DNA of 64,000 nt from Sabethes cyaneus (lineage: Eukaryota; Arthropoda; Insecta; Diptera; Culicidae). The notes under the pieces were generated by a model. The model saw only the letters and a program-made list of their open reading frames with translations, had not been told where the DNA came from and made no database searches. Of the stretch, positions 22,260 to 34,200 are shown one piece after another. Position 1 is the stretch's first letter. Every line of letters begins with the position of its first letter. The stretch covers positions 237,054,027-237,118,026 of the forward strand of contig NC_071355.1 of the NCBI RefSeq assembly GCF_943734655.1, given 5' to 3'. The translations under genes and the position numbers were made by a program.

Positions 22260-22496
22260 TTAAACTTTATCTAGTTGGCACATTGATTTTACGGATTTCA
22301 TTGTTTTTGCCTTTATTCTTTTTTGCATAATTTTGTACCCAAGGTATATGACCTGTAACGACACCAGGCTCAATATAAACCATAGTTTAACTTCGTGTTC
22401 TTCGTGAAATGATGAGTGCACTTCTTGAGTGTTTATTATGACCGTATCTTTGTCCCCTTTTATTTCTGTTTTTGGGGTGGATTTATTGTTCCCCAT
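22260..22496 (-). CDS. Small membrane-protein ORF of gypsy element 2
   Basis: This 78-residue ORF starts at ATG 22496 and lies between the 5' LTR and gag. It begins MGNNKST, a good N-myristoylation signal (Gly2, Ser/Thr at 6). A hydrophilic segment follows, then one hydrophobic stretch, LWFILSLVSLQVIYLGY, long enough to cross a membrane, and a Lys-rich tail. Small leader ORFs of this kind occur in mdg1/412-type elements as I recall, and their function is unsettled. It shows no resemblance to a glycoprotein. Confidence 0.7.
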   Translation of the reverse strand: MGNNKSTPKTEIKGDKDTVIINTQEVHSSFHEEHEVKLWFILSLVSLQVIYLGYKIMQKRIKAKTMKSVKSMCQLDKV

Positions 22497-22840
22497 TTTT
22501 CTGTTTGTTATTTCACTTTTTAATACTGGGGTCAAGGTTCACGGTTCACTGCACTTCACGATACGCGTTCGGTGTTGGTAAGTTTCCGCTGATGCGACTT
22601 GTTACGCATTTGTTCAACACTATATATCGCGGTTTGTCGTAAAATAATTGCACTTTACTACCGGCGACTCGACTGGCAAAAAACTTCGAACTACTCCACT
22701 GGTTCAACGACGGGTCAAATGAACTAACTGAACGTTTACAGCAAATTTCAAACACTGTATGGTTCTTCTATTGGCTTAACTCCATTAATGGGTAAATTTT
22801 GTTGATCCGAAGATTGCATATCACTTGGCGCGGTTCGCCA

Positions 22841-23193
22841 TGTAACATCTTAAATGTTTTGAGGTGCTTTGATGGTTCTCTGGCACAGCAGCACTAGCTG
22901 CTAATAAAACGTGTGTTCTTTGTTACGGTTAAAACACAACTGACTTTATTCAATATTTGATTTACAAAGTTTCACTGAGTGTAACGAGACTCCAAAAATG
23001 TTCTGTTCCCACGTTAGTGTCTATAGTGGCAGTGTTATTGGAGAAGGCTTTTCCCATGGGACTATGCTCATGGGAAAATGCTGTGTATCAGAATTTAGAA
23101 GCATATGATATTATTTAAAAGTGTTGCGCGTGGATTCGAGGAACCACGTAATTCAATTTGTGTCTGGTGCAAGGTAGGGTTAATTCTGCCACA
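22841..23193 (-). repeat. 5' LTR of gypsy element 2
   Basis: This is the partner of 16330-16682. On the minus strand it begins TGTGGCAG and ends GATGTTACA. It is followed on the plus strand by the TSD GATG and about ten further bases of R1 copy B. Confidence 0.93.
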
Positions 23194-23207
23194 GATGCTT
23201 TAAGAAG

Positions 23208-23500
23208 TAAAAAAGTAAGCTTTGTGCGGCGACGAAGGCTCCTTGATCGAAGCGTCTTGCGGAGGGAAAAGTAGGATTGACTTCTAGCTTGAATGCGTCG
23301 TTGAATCTCCTTACTCGTATTGTTGTCGGCGGTAAATAGAGATCACAAATATATAAACTCATCAACCACTTCCAGTTCAGTGCCATCTATAGTGACTGTC
23401 CGTGAAGTCCTGTCATATATTTGGTTTTCGACGCATTGAATTGTAACTCAATCACCCTTATTCTGCGATTATCTCTCATCCTACGTTAGAAACTAGGTGT
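23208..23500 (-). pseudogene. Non-LTR retrotransposon RT fragment
   Basis: This short decayed piece comes from the same kind of LINE as 46489-47720. On the minus strand the blocks TVTIDGTELEVVDEFIY and IRVRRFNDAFKLEVNP correspond to the DGDELEVVEEFVYLGS and EIQRRIQAGNRAY region of that copy. It abuts the stump of R1 copy B. It is too short to function. Confidence 0.7.
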
Positions 23501-24674
23501 TGAAGTAGGTACTCACCCCTGCTATTGGTATCCGAGCTGCCCCGACCACGAGCTCATAAACTTTGGCCGGTGGTACATCGTTCTTGTCCCCTGGAAAATC
23601 AGCGGACCCAACGACTAGCTTCTGTTCTATCTAGTCGTTGGGACTATCGCCGAAATGGCAACGAGCTCGCACTGAATGAATTCTGTAACTGGAGAAAATA
23701 GAATTTTCTTACTTAACAGAATCGCCATCCCAGGTTTAGACTCTGTAATAATATCAATAGATCAACTTACCATTGTTGGCGGATAAACCGAAATCCTCCT
23801 ATCGTTGATCCATGGCTCTTAAAACAGAGCAGCAGTCCCGCTGCTCTTTGGCGAACCGCCTATTATAGGGCACTAGATGCACCCTTGATCCATTGATGGA
23901 GCTTCCAATTTAATTACTGTTTGATATGCACGTCTAGCCGCTGTCCATTGTTTTGCTTTCTTTGGTTGTTCTACTGTTATTTCCTAGAGCTTCAGACTAG
24001 CCTTGGTTGGAGTAACTTAAATCCTGTTTTGGGCTCATGTTCTGGGTCAGTGATAGTATGGTATCGTAGGGATCATTACGGGCTTACTCAACGTCGTTGT
24101 CGATGACAAAGAGTACTTCAACTGACGTTAAGCCACAATTAAAACATCGCTTACCGTTAATTACCGGCTATCGTGAAAACACACGCGTTTATACCACCAA
24201 CATTTTGATAGTATATGAGGATATGATGGAATTCTGGAAGGCTTTTCGGCTACTGGTTGGACGATAACAGACTGGAAATGAAGGACGTAAATAAAGCCTA
24301 GTCTGTCCCGGTTGGTCTAACGTCTGCTCTAACTACTCACTCTGTGCTGAACCCTAGCCACACTAAAGAAACGACACTGCAAATTTCCGAAATCGGATAT
24401 GTAGTTGGAAAAACTCGAAGTCCACGAAGACAAAAAACTTGCTATCACAACCAAAATTCAAGAAGCACTAACTGTTAATTTAATTGCTTATACTATTACA
24501 ATACATTGTAAGGACGACATTAGTCAAGTAACATGTAGGTATTTGTTTTTTCATATTAATGATCAAGAATCACGAAAATGTGCACTCAGACTATAACCGG
24601 TGGCACCCTAACATCCCACAGAAACTACATAGAAAGCTTTTGGTTTATAATGCAATGCAAAAAAAACTAACCCT
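23501..24674. other. No gene seen; includes the TOR 3' UTR
   Basis: I find no coding region or recognisable transposon here. The part nearest 24674 is the 3' UTR of TOR, whose limit I cannot fix because no clear polyadenylation signal is visible. A short inverted repeat built on AACGACTAG lies at about 23610-23645. Confidence 0.4.
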
Positions 24675-25247
24675 CTACCAGAACGGACACCACCCGATAT
24701 AGCACTGGCAAAGGTTTTCGTTATTGGTTGCCTGACGGATCAGTAAATCTATTTGCCTCTGCACCGAAACCGGTTCCACGTTGTTAAAATCTTTACCGGT
24801 CAGCTTTTGCTTGACCCGATCGACAATCGCTCGTGCCTTATTATTGGTGGCCTCGGCCGGATTCGCCACACAGTTACTGCCCTGCTCGATGGCCTGATCA
24901 CCGCCAGCGTTGGCGTTCGTCGGTTCCGTGACACGCAAATTGCGAGCATTAATCGCCAGCAGGTCCAGCGTTTCTTCCATACTTTCCGTTGTGCTGTCCA
25001 CATCGGTGGCGTTCTTCGAACGCCGATTCTTGTCCGCATCCAGCAGACGCCAGTTCAGCAGCGGGTCGTACACGAACGCTTCCAGCACGGCCATCAAACT
25101 GTCTTTGTTGCGCCGCAGGACGTGCATTACGCTCTCGCAGGTCCGCCGATAGGTACCCTCGATACCCGTTACTTCCATTGCATTGATGAGCATCCGCGTC
25201 AAGCGGAAGGGGATCTTCTCCGGGAATTTTTCCCGCGTCATGGCGAC
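24675..25247 (-). CDS. Tor: TOR exon 6: kinase C-lobe end and FATC
   Basis: This exon begins after the acceptor TTTTAG at VAMTREKFPEKIPFRLTRML. It encodes the end of the kinase domain, a variable acidic linker (about residues 2320-2390), and the FATC domain ending CQCYIGWCPFW before TAG at 24675. FATC is essential for kinase activity in the family. Confidence 0.96.
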   Translation of the reverse strand, partial: VAMTREKFPEKIPFRLTRMLINAMEVTGIEGTYRRTCESVMHVLRRNKDSLMAVLEAFVYDPLLNWRLLDADKNRRSKNATDVDSTTESMEETLDLLAINARNLRVTEPTNANAGGDQAIEQGSNCVANPAEATNNKARAIVDRVKQKLTGKDFNNVEPVSVQRQIDLLIRQATNNENLCQCYIGWCPFW

Positions 25248-28200
25248 CTAAAACAACAATTAAATTAGAATGTTATAGAGATAATGGAGCAGTTTTCCCC
25301 AACGCACCTCAAAGCAATCGCCAAAGTCTATGTGCAGAATCTTTCCGCTCAAACGGTCCAACATCAGGTTCGACGGATGTCGATCGCCCAATCCGAGGAT
25401 GTAGCCAACCATGGACATCACGGCCAGCGAACGGGTATAGTTGGTTCTCCGGTCGAACCACACCTCCGACGAAGGACTCTTTAGCCACAGTAGCTTCGCC
25501 AGATCGTCGCCCTTGGTGAGATCGAGCGCATACTCGAACACCTCGACCTTCTGCATCAGCGTCAGATGGTCGTAGTCCGGTGCCATCCGCAGCATTATTC
25601 TATGCTCGATGTTTAGCATCGTTTTTTTCTTATCGCGATAGTCTCTGATTAGGGTGTGCAGCGTGTCACAGTGCGGTACCCATCCGATCAGCCCGGAATT
25701 GGTGCTCAGCGGAATGACAGCGTACCGTTGAATGGTTAGATTTCTCCGGAACGTGTCCGGATCGTTCAAAAGCAGTGTGTTGACCAGCCCGAACAGTTGC
25801 ATGACGCGTTCGTCCTGTCGCAGATCTTCGTGACCCTTCAGCAGGAACATGTATTCCTTGCCGTTGGAACCACGGATACACAGTTTGCGCGGGCGCTGTT
25901 TCGATGTGATGACTTGCATGTTCGATTGTATACTGGCGATGCGTATCAGCTCCTGGCCCGGAGCGTAGCTTCCCGGTACCGCTAGCTCTAGGTCACGACA
26001 AGCCAGCAGCTTCGGGCTGACGTATTGAAGTTCTAGGAAGGTGAGCTGCGGTAGCTGGCGAGAGATTCGCCGAAATACGTGATAGTATAGATCCCAGGCT
26101 TGATTAAGGTCTCGGATGTTTTTGGAGTTCTGCAAAAAACAAAACAAGTTAAATTAGTTGGCGTTTCTAGAAACATAACCTAACTGTTCGACTATACTTC
26201 TGCGACGCAACGCAAAGTTACCATAACAACCAACAACGCGTATCAAGTACTAGTTATGAGGTCTGTTTATCAACCTAACTGTTTTTAGCGATATATAAAC
26301 TGCCCATAAATGGAAGACAATCACATATGCAAAAACTTGCAGCGGCGAAAAACGCATTTGAAACCGCTACATTTTTTCTTTAATATTGAGTAAATTTTGG
26401 AAACAAATCGTCCAAATCATCATAATATTACTTGAATGTACATTATAGAATACTTTTACAAGCAATTTGTTCACAAGTGACCTACAATTTGTTCCAAAAC
26501 TTATAAAAACTACCGAAGTTACTGATATGCGTTTATTTGTGCTTGAATAAGCAAGAATAAACGCATAACAGTCACACAGCGTTGCCGGTGAGCCGGTGAC
26601 TGCCGGTGGAGTATTTTCACGACCACGTGTCGTTGTTGTTTTGATAATTCACGTGAACGTTTAATTCAACTGTTTCAAATGTCTGTACTGAACTATTTGA
26701 AATTTTACGGGAGTAAGGATAACTCTGAAGATAAACTTCCAGTTCCTAGCATTTTCTGCTTTTATTTGTAATTTGTTATCGTGGGGTCGCATAAGAGGTT
26801 TTGTTCAACTCAGAAACTGGTCACTTTCCTGTGTCAGGAACACTCCCAGAACGTGTCCGAGTGTGACCAATGTGATCCTGGACATATTATATGACGGCAA
26901 ATGAACTATTCTGAGCTAGTTTTGCACTTTCGCGTACTTAGAGATGTCACATGTTGTATTTTAGTTCTATTCAGAAACTGATCCCCGTAGGGGTATCCGG
27001 AGCATTTCCGGATATGTGATTAGATATGGTCAATGACGTCTTGAACACTTTATACAACTAACAATGGTCTAGTTGTGCAAATTCGAGTACTTAGAGGTGT
27101 CGTATAATGGAACTATTGTGATTCAAGGTGGTTCAAGTTCCATATACCCCGGAACTTGTTCCGACTATAGCTTCGGAACCGTCTATCCGCTCCAAATTTT
27201 CTTCAATAGTGTTCTTGTAAGCCATAAAATTTTCGTTAGTTGTTGCAGTCAAATCGGTTCAGGAATTTCTAAAATCAAATGCTTATTCATATATTTTCAC
27301 TACTGTGACTGTTATGCGTTTATTTGTAATATGGGACTGACATAGTTTAATATTTTTTTCAACATTTTGGGAACAAATATAGCTTTTTTGTTTGAAATAT
27401 TGAAAGAATAGGTAATTTAAAGATAATTCCCAGGTTTATCTCAAAAATGGTGAAAAGTCATATGGGACTGTTATGCGTTTATGGGCAGAAAAGTGTCTAA
27501 CACGTCTATTCACGAGGTCTATTTTCTTTTCGAATGTTTGAATTTTTAAACTCAAATTATAACGGAAATGACTCGCTTCATTGACAGCGTTTTTGACTTT
27601 CTTGGCGCACACTGTTCTCTTGTACGGGGGTGCTTCAGTGCGAATCGCAAACATCCTCCCGGCATTGGTGGTACGAAGAACCACCAATTTGTGGATCAGA
27701 CGTTGGTAGATAGTCTGATTCCTTGTCAGACTCACGCTTCAAACATTTCCGTTGCGATCAGGATGATGTGTTGTTACCACATGAGCTAGCTCGTGTCACT
27801 ATTTGTTGGCCACACTGGCCATGAGCGCACCTACCGTAAGTCGTATACTTTGGCCGATACACACTGACAGGTATCCGTCATAATTCGGTTAATAGAAAGT
27901 AAAAAACAAAGCGAACTGAAACACTTACAGAGCAAGTCTAAATTGTTATCTTAGCTAAAAATTTAAATTAGTGGTATTTACGAGTATTCTTAAAACTCAC
28001 TTTTACTAGTATTCTACTAAACTTAAAAACTATCTTAATATAGATTGACCTGGTAAGCCGAAATGAGTTAAAATAGCTTATATACTTAGAAACAATCATA
28101 CAAACTAGGTTACCTATATTATGAATATATTAATCTATATCTAAACTTAATTTACGGATCCAACGGAGCAAACTAAACGTGAGTTAATAAATAGAACTAA

Positions 28201-31200
28201 TTTATATCTATTAAATCGAATTATTTACTAACCTTAAACCAGTTAAAATAGTATGCATAATTTGTTATTCTTGTATTAATAATCCTCAGGAAAATTATAT
28301 TCACCTACAACCGGAATATTTGTTTTCTTTACACCCGGTCAGAGAATAGTAATTTTGGAAGTTGTTCCCCGTTGATACTACAGTCAACACTATTATTCAA
28401 GTTATCCACGACCCTTGATCCCAGAATGACTCGTTTTTCATGCTTTTGACGGCGTTTTCCCATATTCCACCCCCAAACTGCTAAGATGTTGAATCTAGCT
28501 TATGGTTAGCGCCGACAAAATTTTTTCCATTGTCGGAAAACAACTGACCAACCACGACCGCCACAGAAACGTTTGAATGCTGAAATGAAAGTGCTTGTAC
28601 CACAAGTGAGCAATGTGACCTCGGAAGAATAACTGGATGCTTCATGTGGAACGAAAGATCGGGATTCTCCAGCTCTCCTCTCAGGCGCAACGTTACATCA
28701 TCGTCAATGTACGGAAAAAGCGGTTTAATCAGACTACTTGAAGAATACAGCTGTCCATTTCGTAAATGTTTAATTTCTTGACCAAAGACACCATGCTGAG
28801 AAAAAACGAGCCACAAGACGGAAAGCTTCCAAGACTTCATATCCGTTTAATTCTCTAGTTATCGTTTCTGTATTTCAAACCATAACCAATACCTTGGTTT
28901 TAAAAAGGAAGAAAGGACCACCAAAGCGTGTATACAACCGTTTGGTAGTAAACGCGATGCGCAATCGGCAGGATTACCGGTAGACGAAATATGACTCCAT
29001 GAGCTACAAGGCAAAAAGTCAAATATCGTTGACGTACGATTGGCAACATAAGTTTTCCATTTCCTTGGATGCGACATCAGCCACCCAAGTACCATTGTAG
29101 AATCGGTCCACGTATAACAGGTGATGTCCAAATAATTTAACGCTTCATGAGGTCAACTAGAAGAAAGCATTACTTCTGTAGTTTCCTCCAACAGCCTCAC
29201 ATCATTCGAAACGCCCTGTGACTAAGATTCTGATACCCGGCCATAAATTCGCAGTAAATTCGTTTGAAAGTTTGAACTTTGAGTAGGTGAATTGCTGTTG
29301 ATAGCCATTTACAAAGTGCAAGTTTGTTGCTATCAAATGGTAGCAAAATTGTGAATTTACCAGTCTCACCACGTAGGGGAGTCGTTTAAAAGAAATCGAT
29401 TACTGCCTTTCGTCCAAGTTAATGGTTTTGGTTTATTGACCTCTTCGACCTGCCAGAAAAATCTAGCGACGATGCCCATGTTACAACTGATTTTGTTTGA
29501 ATCGAGAACATGTCCAGCCACAATCCACCCGAAAGCAGGATTAATCGCTTTCGCTAGGTCGGTTTTATTTATCATCTGACCACTATCCATGGTAGACCAG
29601 AAAATGTTGGTGCCGAGAATTAAATCAATTCGATCCGGTTTGTCGAAGGCAGTTATGTTGGACGTTCTCAGAGGCGATCTTTACAGACCTGTCCATTGTC
29701 TTCGACAAGGTTAATCACCGCATTACTTTTACTTACTTTTTCGGCGATAGTCCGTTTATCGAATCCATGCCGAATTCAGGAGCCGTCTCCACAATACTCG
29801 GTCTTGGGCTGCCGCTCTCCAGTCGCCCCTAACACTCGCTGTTCTAGCATCCTCGTCAACAGCGCTCATCCAACGGGTACGGGGTCTGCCGCGAAGTCGT
29901 CGGGCTCTGTCGGGTTCTCTGCTATCAAGAGTAGCACGTAGCAGGCTAATCAGTTTTGTTGAAAAACCATGCTCAAGCATAATCTGCCCAAGCTCATTTC
30001 GTTTAACTGAATCGTACGCCGCTTTGAAGTCTATGAGCAAATGGTAAGTCTGCAAGTTGAATTCCCGGAATTTATCGAGGATCCCTCTCGAAAACCGCAC
30101 CGGTATTCGCCAACAAAGGTTTCCTGCAACGGCCTCAGTCTGAGAAACAGGATGCGGCAGAGAATTTAGTATGCAAAATTGAGGAGAGTAATGCCTCGAT
30201 AATTGCTGCATTCGAGTCGATGGCCCTTTTTGTAAATAGGGCTTATGGTTGGAAGAGTCCGTAGGTAATTCCTCCTCAGTCCATTCTTTTATAGTATAAC
30301 CTGACGGATTGCACAATACAGCCGTTCGCTAACGACTTTCAACAGTTCGGCGGGAATACCGTCCTTTCCAGCTGCTTTCCTAACCTCGTCCAAAGTTGGT
30401 GGATCCATAACTTGTCCATCATACTCAATCGTTATCCTGTTTCTGTTGACCGCTCCATCTTGTTCACCATTCAACGATGCATCGAAATGTTGTTTCTAAT
30501 GCCTAACCACCTCCGATCTTTCGGTAATCAGTTTCCCCTATTTGTCGTTGCACATAACAAGAACGCGATCCCAGTGCTGACGTTTCTTACGACGGTGTGA
30601 AGTCTCTTTTCGGCAGCTCTAGTATCTCGGTATCTCTCCCTGCTCTGGCGTGTCACAGTTGCAGCCAATATGTGATTTCTGGCTCGATTCTTTTCATCTG
30701 TCACTCGCTGGCACTCTGCGTCAAACCATTCACTGGAAGTGGCTGCATCAGCAGTAGTACCCAACACTTCCCGCGCTGTAGTACTGATCGCGTCGTCGAT
30801 GTGTCTCCACTGTTCATTCAGGTTCTCTCCGAGATGTTCACCGATCCGCTCTGCAGCAACGCCTTCCGCTGATAACCGCCGAATGTTCAGTCGTATCTAA
30901 TCTTCCTGGTTGGTTTCGATTTGAATACGTTGGACAACCGGGTGCGGATCTTGCTTACTGCGAGATAGTGGTCCGAGTCGACGTTTGGTCCCCGGAAGGA
31001 TCGCACGTCTGCGACATCAGAAAAGTGCCGTCCATCAACCAGAAGAGAACGATCTTTCCTGAATCACCGCACTGCAGTCGCTAAATTGGAACGGTACAGT
31101 TCTCGTGGCTGGTTAGAATCTTACTTAAGTAGACGAGCCCTGAGTGTAAAAATTGGTGACGAGATTCCGGGATTGCGCAAGGCAGTCATCGGAGTCCAGT

Positions 31201-34200
31201 AGTGTTTGTTCTGAAATTCAACGATATAATCCGCCCATTAAAATGCCCAAGACTCGCCTTTGCGGATGATTTTGCGGATGTTTGCTAACTGGTGCGAGAT
31301 GTATCGTATGCTGTTTAATCCAATTAAGTGCTCTCATGTTTACGATGAAAAATCAACCGTTTCGCTTCAACTATAATCTTAACGGAATACCAAATCAACG
31401 AATCGACCATGTCAAAGATCTCGGTATGTTATTAGATGTTCAACTAAACTTCAACATATCACTCATTGTTGCCACAGCCTCTAGGCAGTTGGGCTTGGTT
31501 ATACGAAAGGCTTCCTTTGCTTAACCTGCCTTTTCGTCGCACTAACTACACTGCTAATAGCGCCATCACTGGTCTGCAACGTGCATTGAACCGAGCCTCA
31601 GCAGTGTTGGACTTTCATCTGTCTCAGCTCAGCAAGTGTTACGTTCTAAATTTATCTCAATGTTTCGAAGTTTACTGTATTAGGTGTTAAGGGCCATAGG
31701 GCATTGTTGCCTGTTGGTAAAGTTATAATAAAGTGAAACAGGATGTGCTAGTTGTAGTGCGGTTCATCGACTGGTTTGGCACATTTCGTGGCAGTTTAGG
31801 CATAATATAGTTTTAACTGCTGGCTGATAGTCGAAATGAGAAGAACTATCTAAATTTACAGCACCTCTGCTAGTAATTCAACAGCTCCAACGAGCAACTT
31901 TCAATTACTGTGACTATCAGTTTGACAATACTTCGGTTCGGTCCGAGACTTGTTACACAATGATCCGAGATGAGAGACGCTTCAGAACCGCTGTCTATTA
32001 ATGCACTGAATTCCTGGTAGTAATCGCCTTTTCCTTTCATTCCAACTCTAACTGTTGGTAGTTGAAGCGTTCTGCTTTGATGATTTGGTATCTTCTCCCG
32101 ACCATCTTCTCGATTGGCATAACACTGACTACAGTTTGGCATTCGACGCGCAATGGCTTGGTCTCATACAGTTAAAACACAGTTTCGCTTACTGTTCTCG
32201 CTCTCCTCCTTCCTTGACAGGCGCTTCCTTGAAAATGTTGCAAACATAAATTTGATCACCTTCTGGGCAAACCGGACACAATTGCTGTTGCTCTACGTTG
32301 AGGGGGTTGAGTTCTCTTTTAATTGCGTGATATTTGCGATTATCAGTTGGGGGACCCTTTTTGGCCTTCTGCCAAATGCTGCACGAGTTTCAACCCCTTC
32401 AGCTTTTCTCTGCTTGAAATACTTGAGTAATTCGCCGAATATGGGATCGTCGTCTTGCACAAAATATGCACACTGAATAGAATGTGAATCATCCACGGAC
32501 CTGTTCATGCAACTGACGTATCACTTCATCGGATGTCGACAAGGGCTTGCAAAGGATTGTGAGATTCTCTACCTTTTACCAACCGAGAGTCAGGTGGCTC
32601 TCGCCGCATCAAGAATTCCTCTCCACTGTACTCGGTCCTGGGTTATTTGTCGCATATTCGTAGCGCGTTTCGACACACGCAAATAGACTTCAACCTAGTC
32701 CAGCCATCCAGCACGTTGCTGTAGCAGCTGCGATACAATTCCTTTTGTTTTTTTTTCACGAATTGCTTCTTCGATTTCCGTTTGAATCCTGTCGAAATGT
32801 TCCTGTATTTCACTTCTAACGCCACAGGTTCCTATTGCGCTAAATACTTTGCAGTCACATGTACTTCTTCATCCTTTCGAAGGTTACGTTCCTCTTACTA
32901 AATTAGCAAATCCATTGTCACCGATTCACTGCTATCCGGAGCAGAAAGACCAAATATTAACGCACTTGAGTTCGAGAGAGTGGACGAACACTCAAGTGCG
33001 TAACCGGTATCAACCTTTAAATTAACCAGCGAGATGTCCAAAGCGTCTATTCACGACCTCTGTTTCTTCTCGAATGTTCGAATTTTACAACTCAAACTAT
33101 AACGGGAATACTGTCAGTTTATTGACAGCGTTTTTCACTTCATTTCCTAACATATCTATTCTCGACGAACACTGCTCTGTTGGGAAGCATCAATTCGAAC
33201 CGTAGACATCTTACTTTTATTTGCATCACCTGCTCTGATCATAAACGATCTATCTAATTCTACACTTTTACCATGACCCCAAAACTATAAACGGAATTAG
33301 AATGATCGACTTACCTTGTAATGCTTGCACCACTCCTGCGCTTCGTTCAAATCCCTTCCATAGGCTTGATTAAAGGAGGTTTCCTTCAGGGTTTGCGGTC
33401 CCCGTTGAAGCATTTCGTGCAGTGGTTCGAGCGTTTCGAACATACCCTTGATGTTGCGTTCGCCAAAGTACAACCGGGAGGCTTCCTCCAGCCCCTCGTG
33501 CCACTGTTCGTGCCAAAGAATAGCCACCCGGATCAGCTCCTCGCTGCACATGATCGCCTGGTTGACGAGGGTGGACGAATGTTCGCCCATGGAGCTTAGG
33601 ATTTTGTGAGCCGCCTGTCGGCGTGCCTTCGACGCCGAATTGGAAGCAACGGTCAGCGGATAAACCAGCGCTTGTGGGTGGCACTTTCCGATATCGTTCA
33701 GCAACTGGTGGATGAGTTCACCGACCAAATTCCGTGGGGTATCGATTCGAGCGATCAACTGTGGTATGACCTGAAGCCACGTGTTGATCTCGATCATACG
33801 CATTCCCTCCAGTAGGGCATCAAATACCTTCGGGTATTGACCGTAGTCGAACCACAGCGTCAGCAAGCGGAGAGTGTCTTGCAGGGAATTTCCGTGTGAC
33901 AGATTGATTGATCGGAAGAAGCCTTCCACTGCCGGAACGGCGTACTGACGAATCATGCACTTTTCCTTATCCCCACCGGGATTCTTCTGCAGATCTTCCT
34001 GCTGTTTTTGGTTCTGAACGACTTCGAAGTTCATGTAAGCCCACAGATGCCAAGCTTTGTACCAGTTCGAATCATGTCTTGTGGCCTTTTCGTAGCAGGC
34101 CAGAATGCCTTTGATCGATTGATCGTTAAGACCCTGCAGTTGATTTTGCCACTGACCCAGTTTCATGTAGCACCGCGCAAGCAGTCGTCGATTTTCAACT

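Larger units (their letters stand above)
16330..23193 (-). mobile_element. mdg1/412-like Ty3/gypsy element 2
   Basis: This 6864-bp LTR retrotransposon on the minus strand has 353-bp LTRs, the 4-bp TSD GATG (16326-16329 and 23194-23197), a small upstream ORF, gag, and pol in the -1 frame relative to gag. Beside the 3' LTR is the purine tract AAACGGGGTAGG. After the 5' LTR comes TGGCGAACCGCGCCAAG, a likely tRNA primer site. The LTRs differ at three positions that I can find, so the copy is young. The main ORFs are uninterrupted and it may be autonomous. The 4-bp TSD, RG-rich Gag and small leader ORF point to the mdg1/412 lineage. Confidence 0.93.
27494..33240 (-). mobile_element. Decayed BEL/Pao retrotransposon
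   Basis: The minus strand carries, from right to left, Gag-like, protease-like, RNase H-like and integrase-like BEL/Pao segments, bounded by diverged direct repeats that look like old LTRs. Two other non-LTR fragments lie inside it (about 29750-30970 minus and 31105-31690 plus), with a third near 32520-32830. Frames are broken throughout, so the element is dead and old. The outer limits are approximate. Confidence 0.7.

Noticed and set aside
22546..22755. 69-codon ORF near the gypsy 2 5' LTR
   Set aside because: No motif or family resemblance; it is probably leader sequence by chance.
16330..23193. Envelope gene in gypsy element 2
   Set aside because: There is no ORF between pol and the 3' LTR; the small leader ORF is not glycoprotein-like.
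23610..23645. Short inverted repeat AACGACTAG as a possible terminator or tRNA
   Set aside because: It lacks tRNA box motifs and any gene context, and is too short to interpret.
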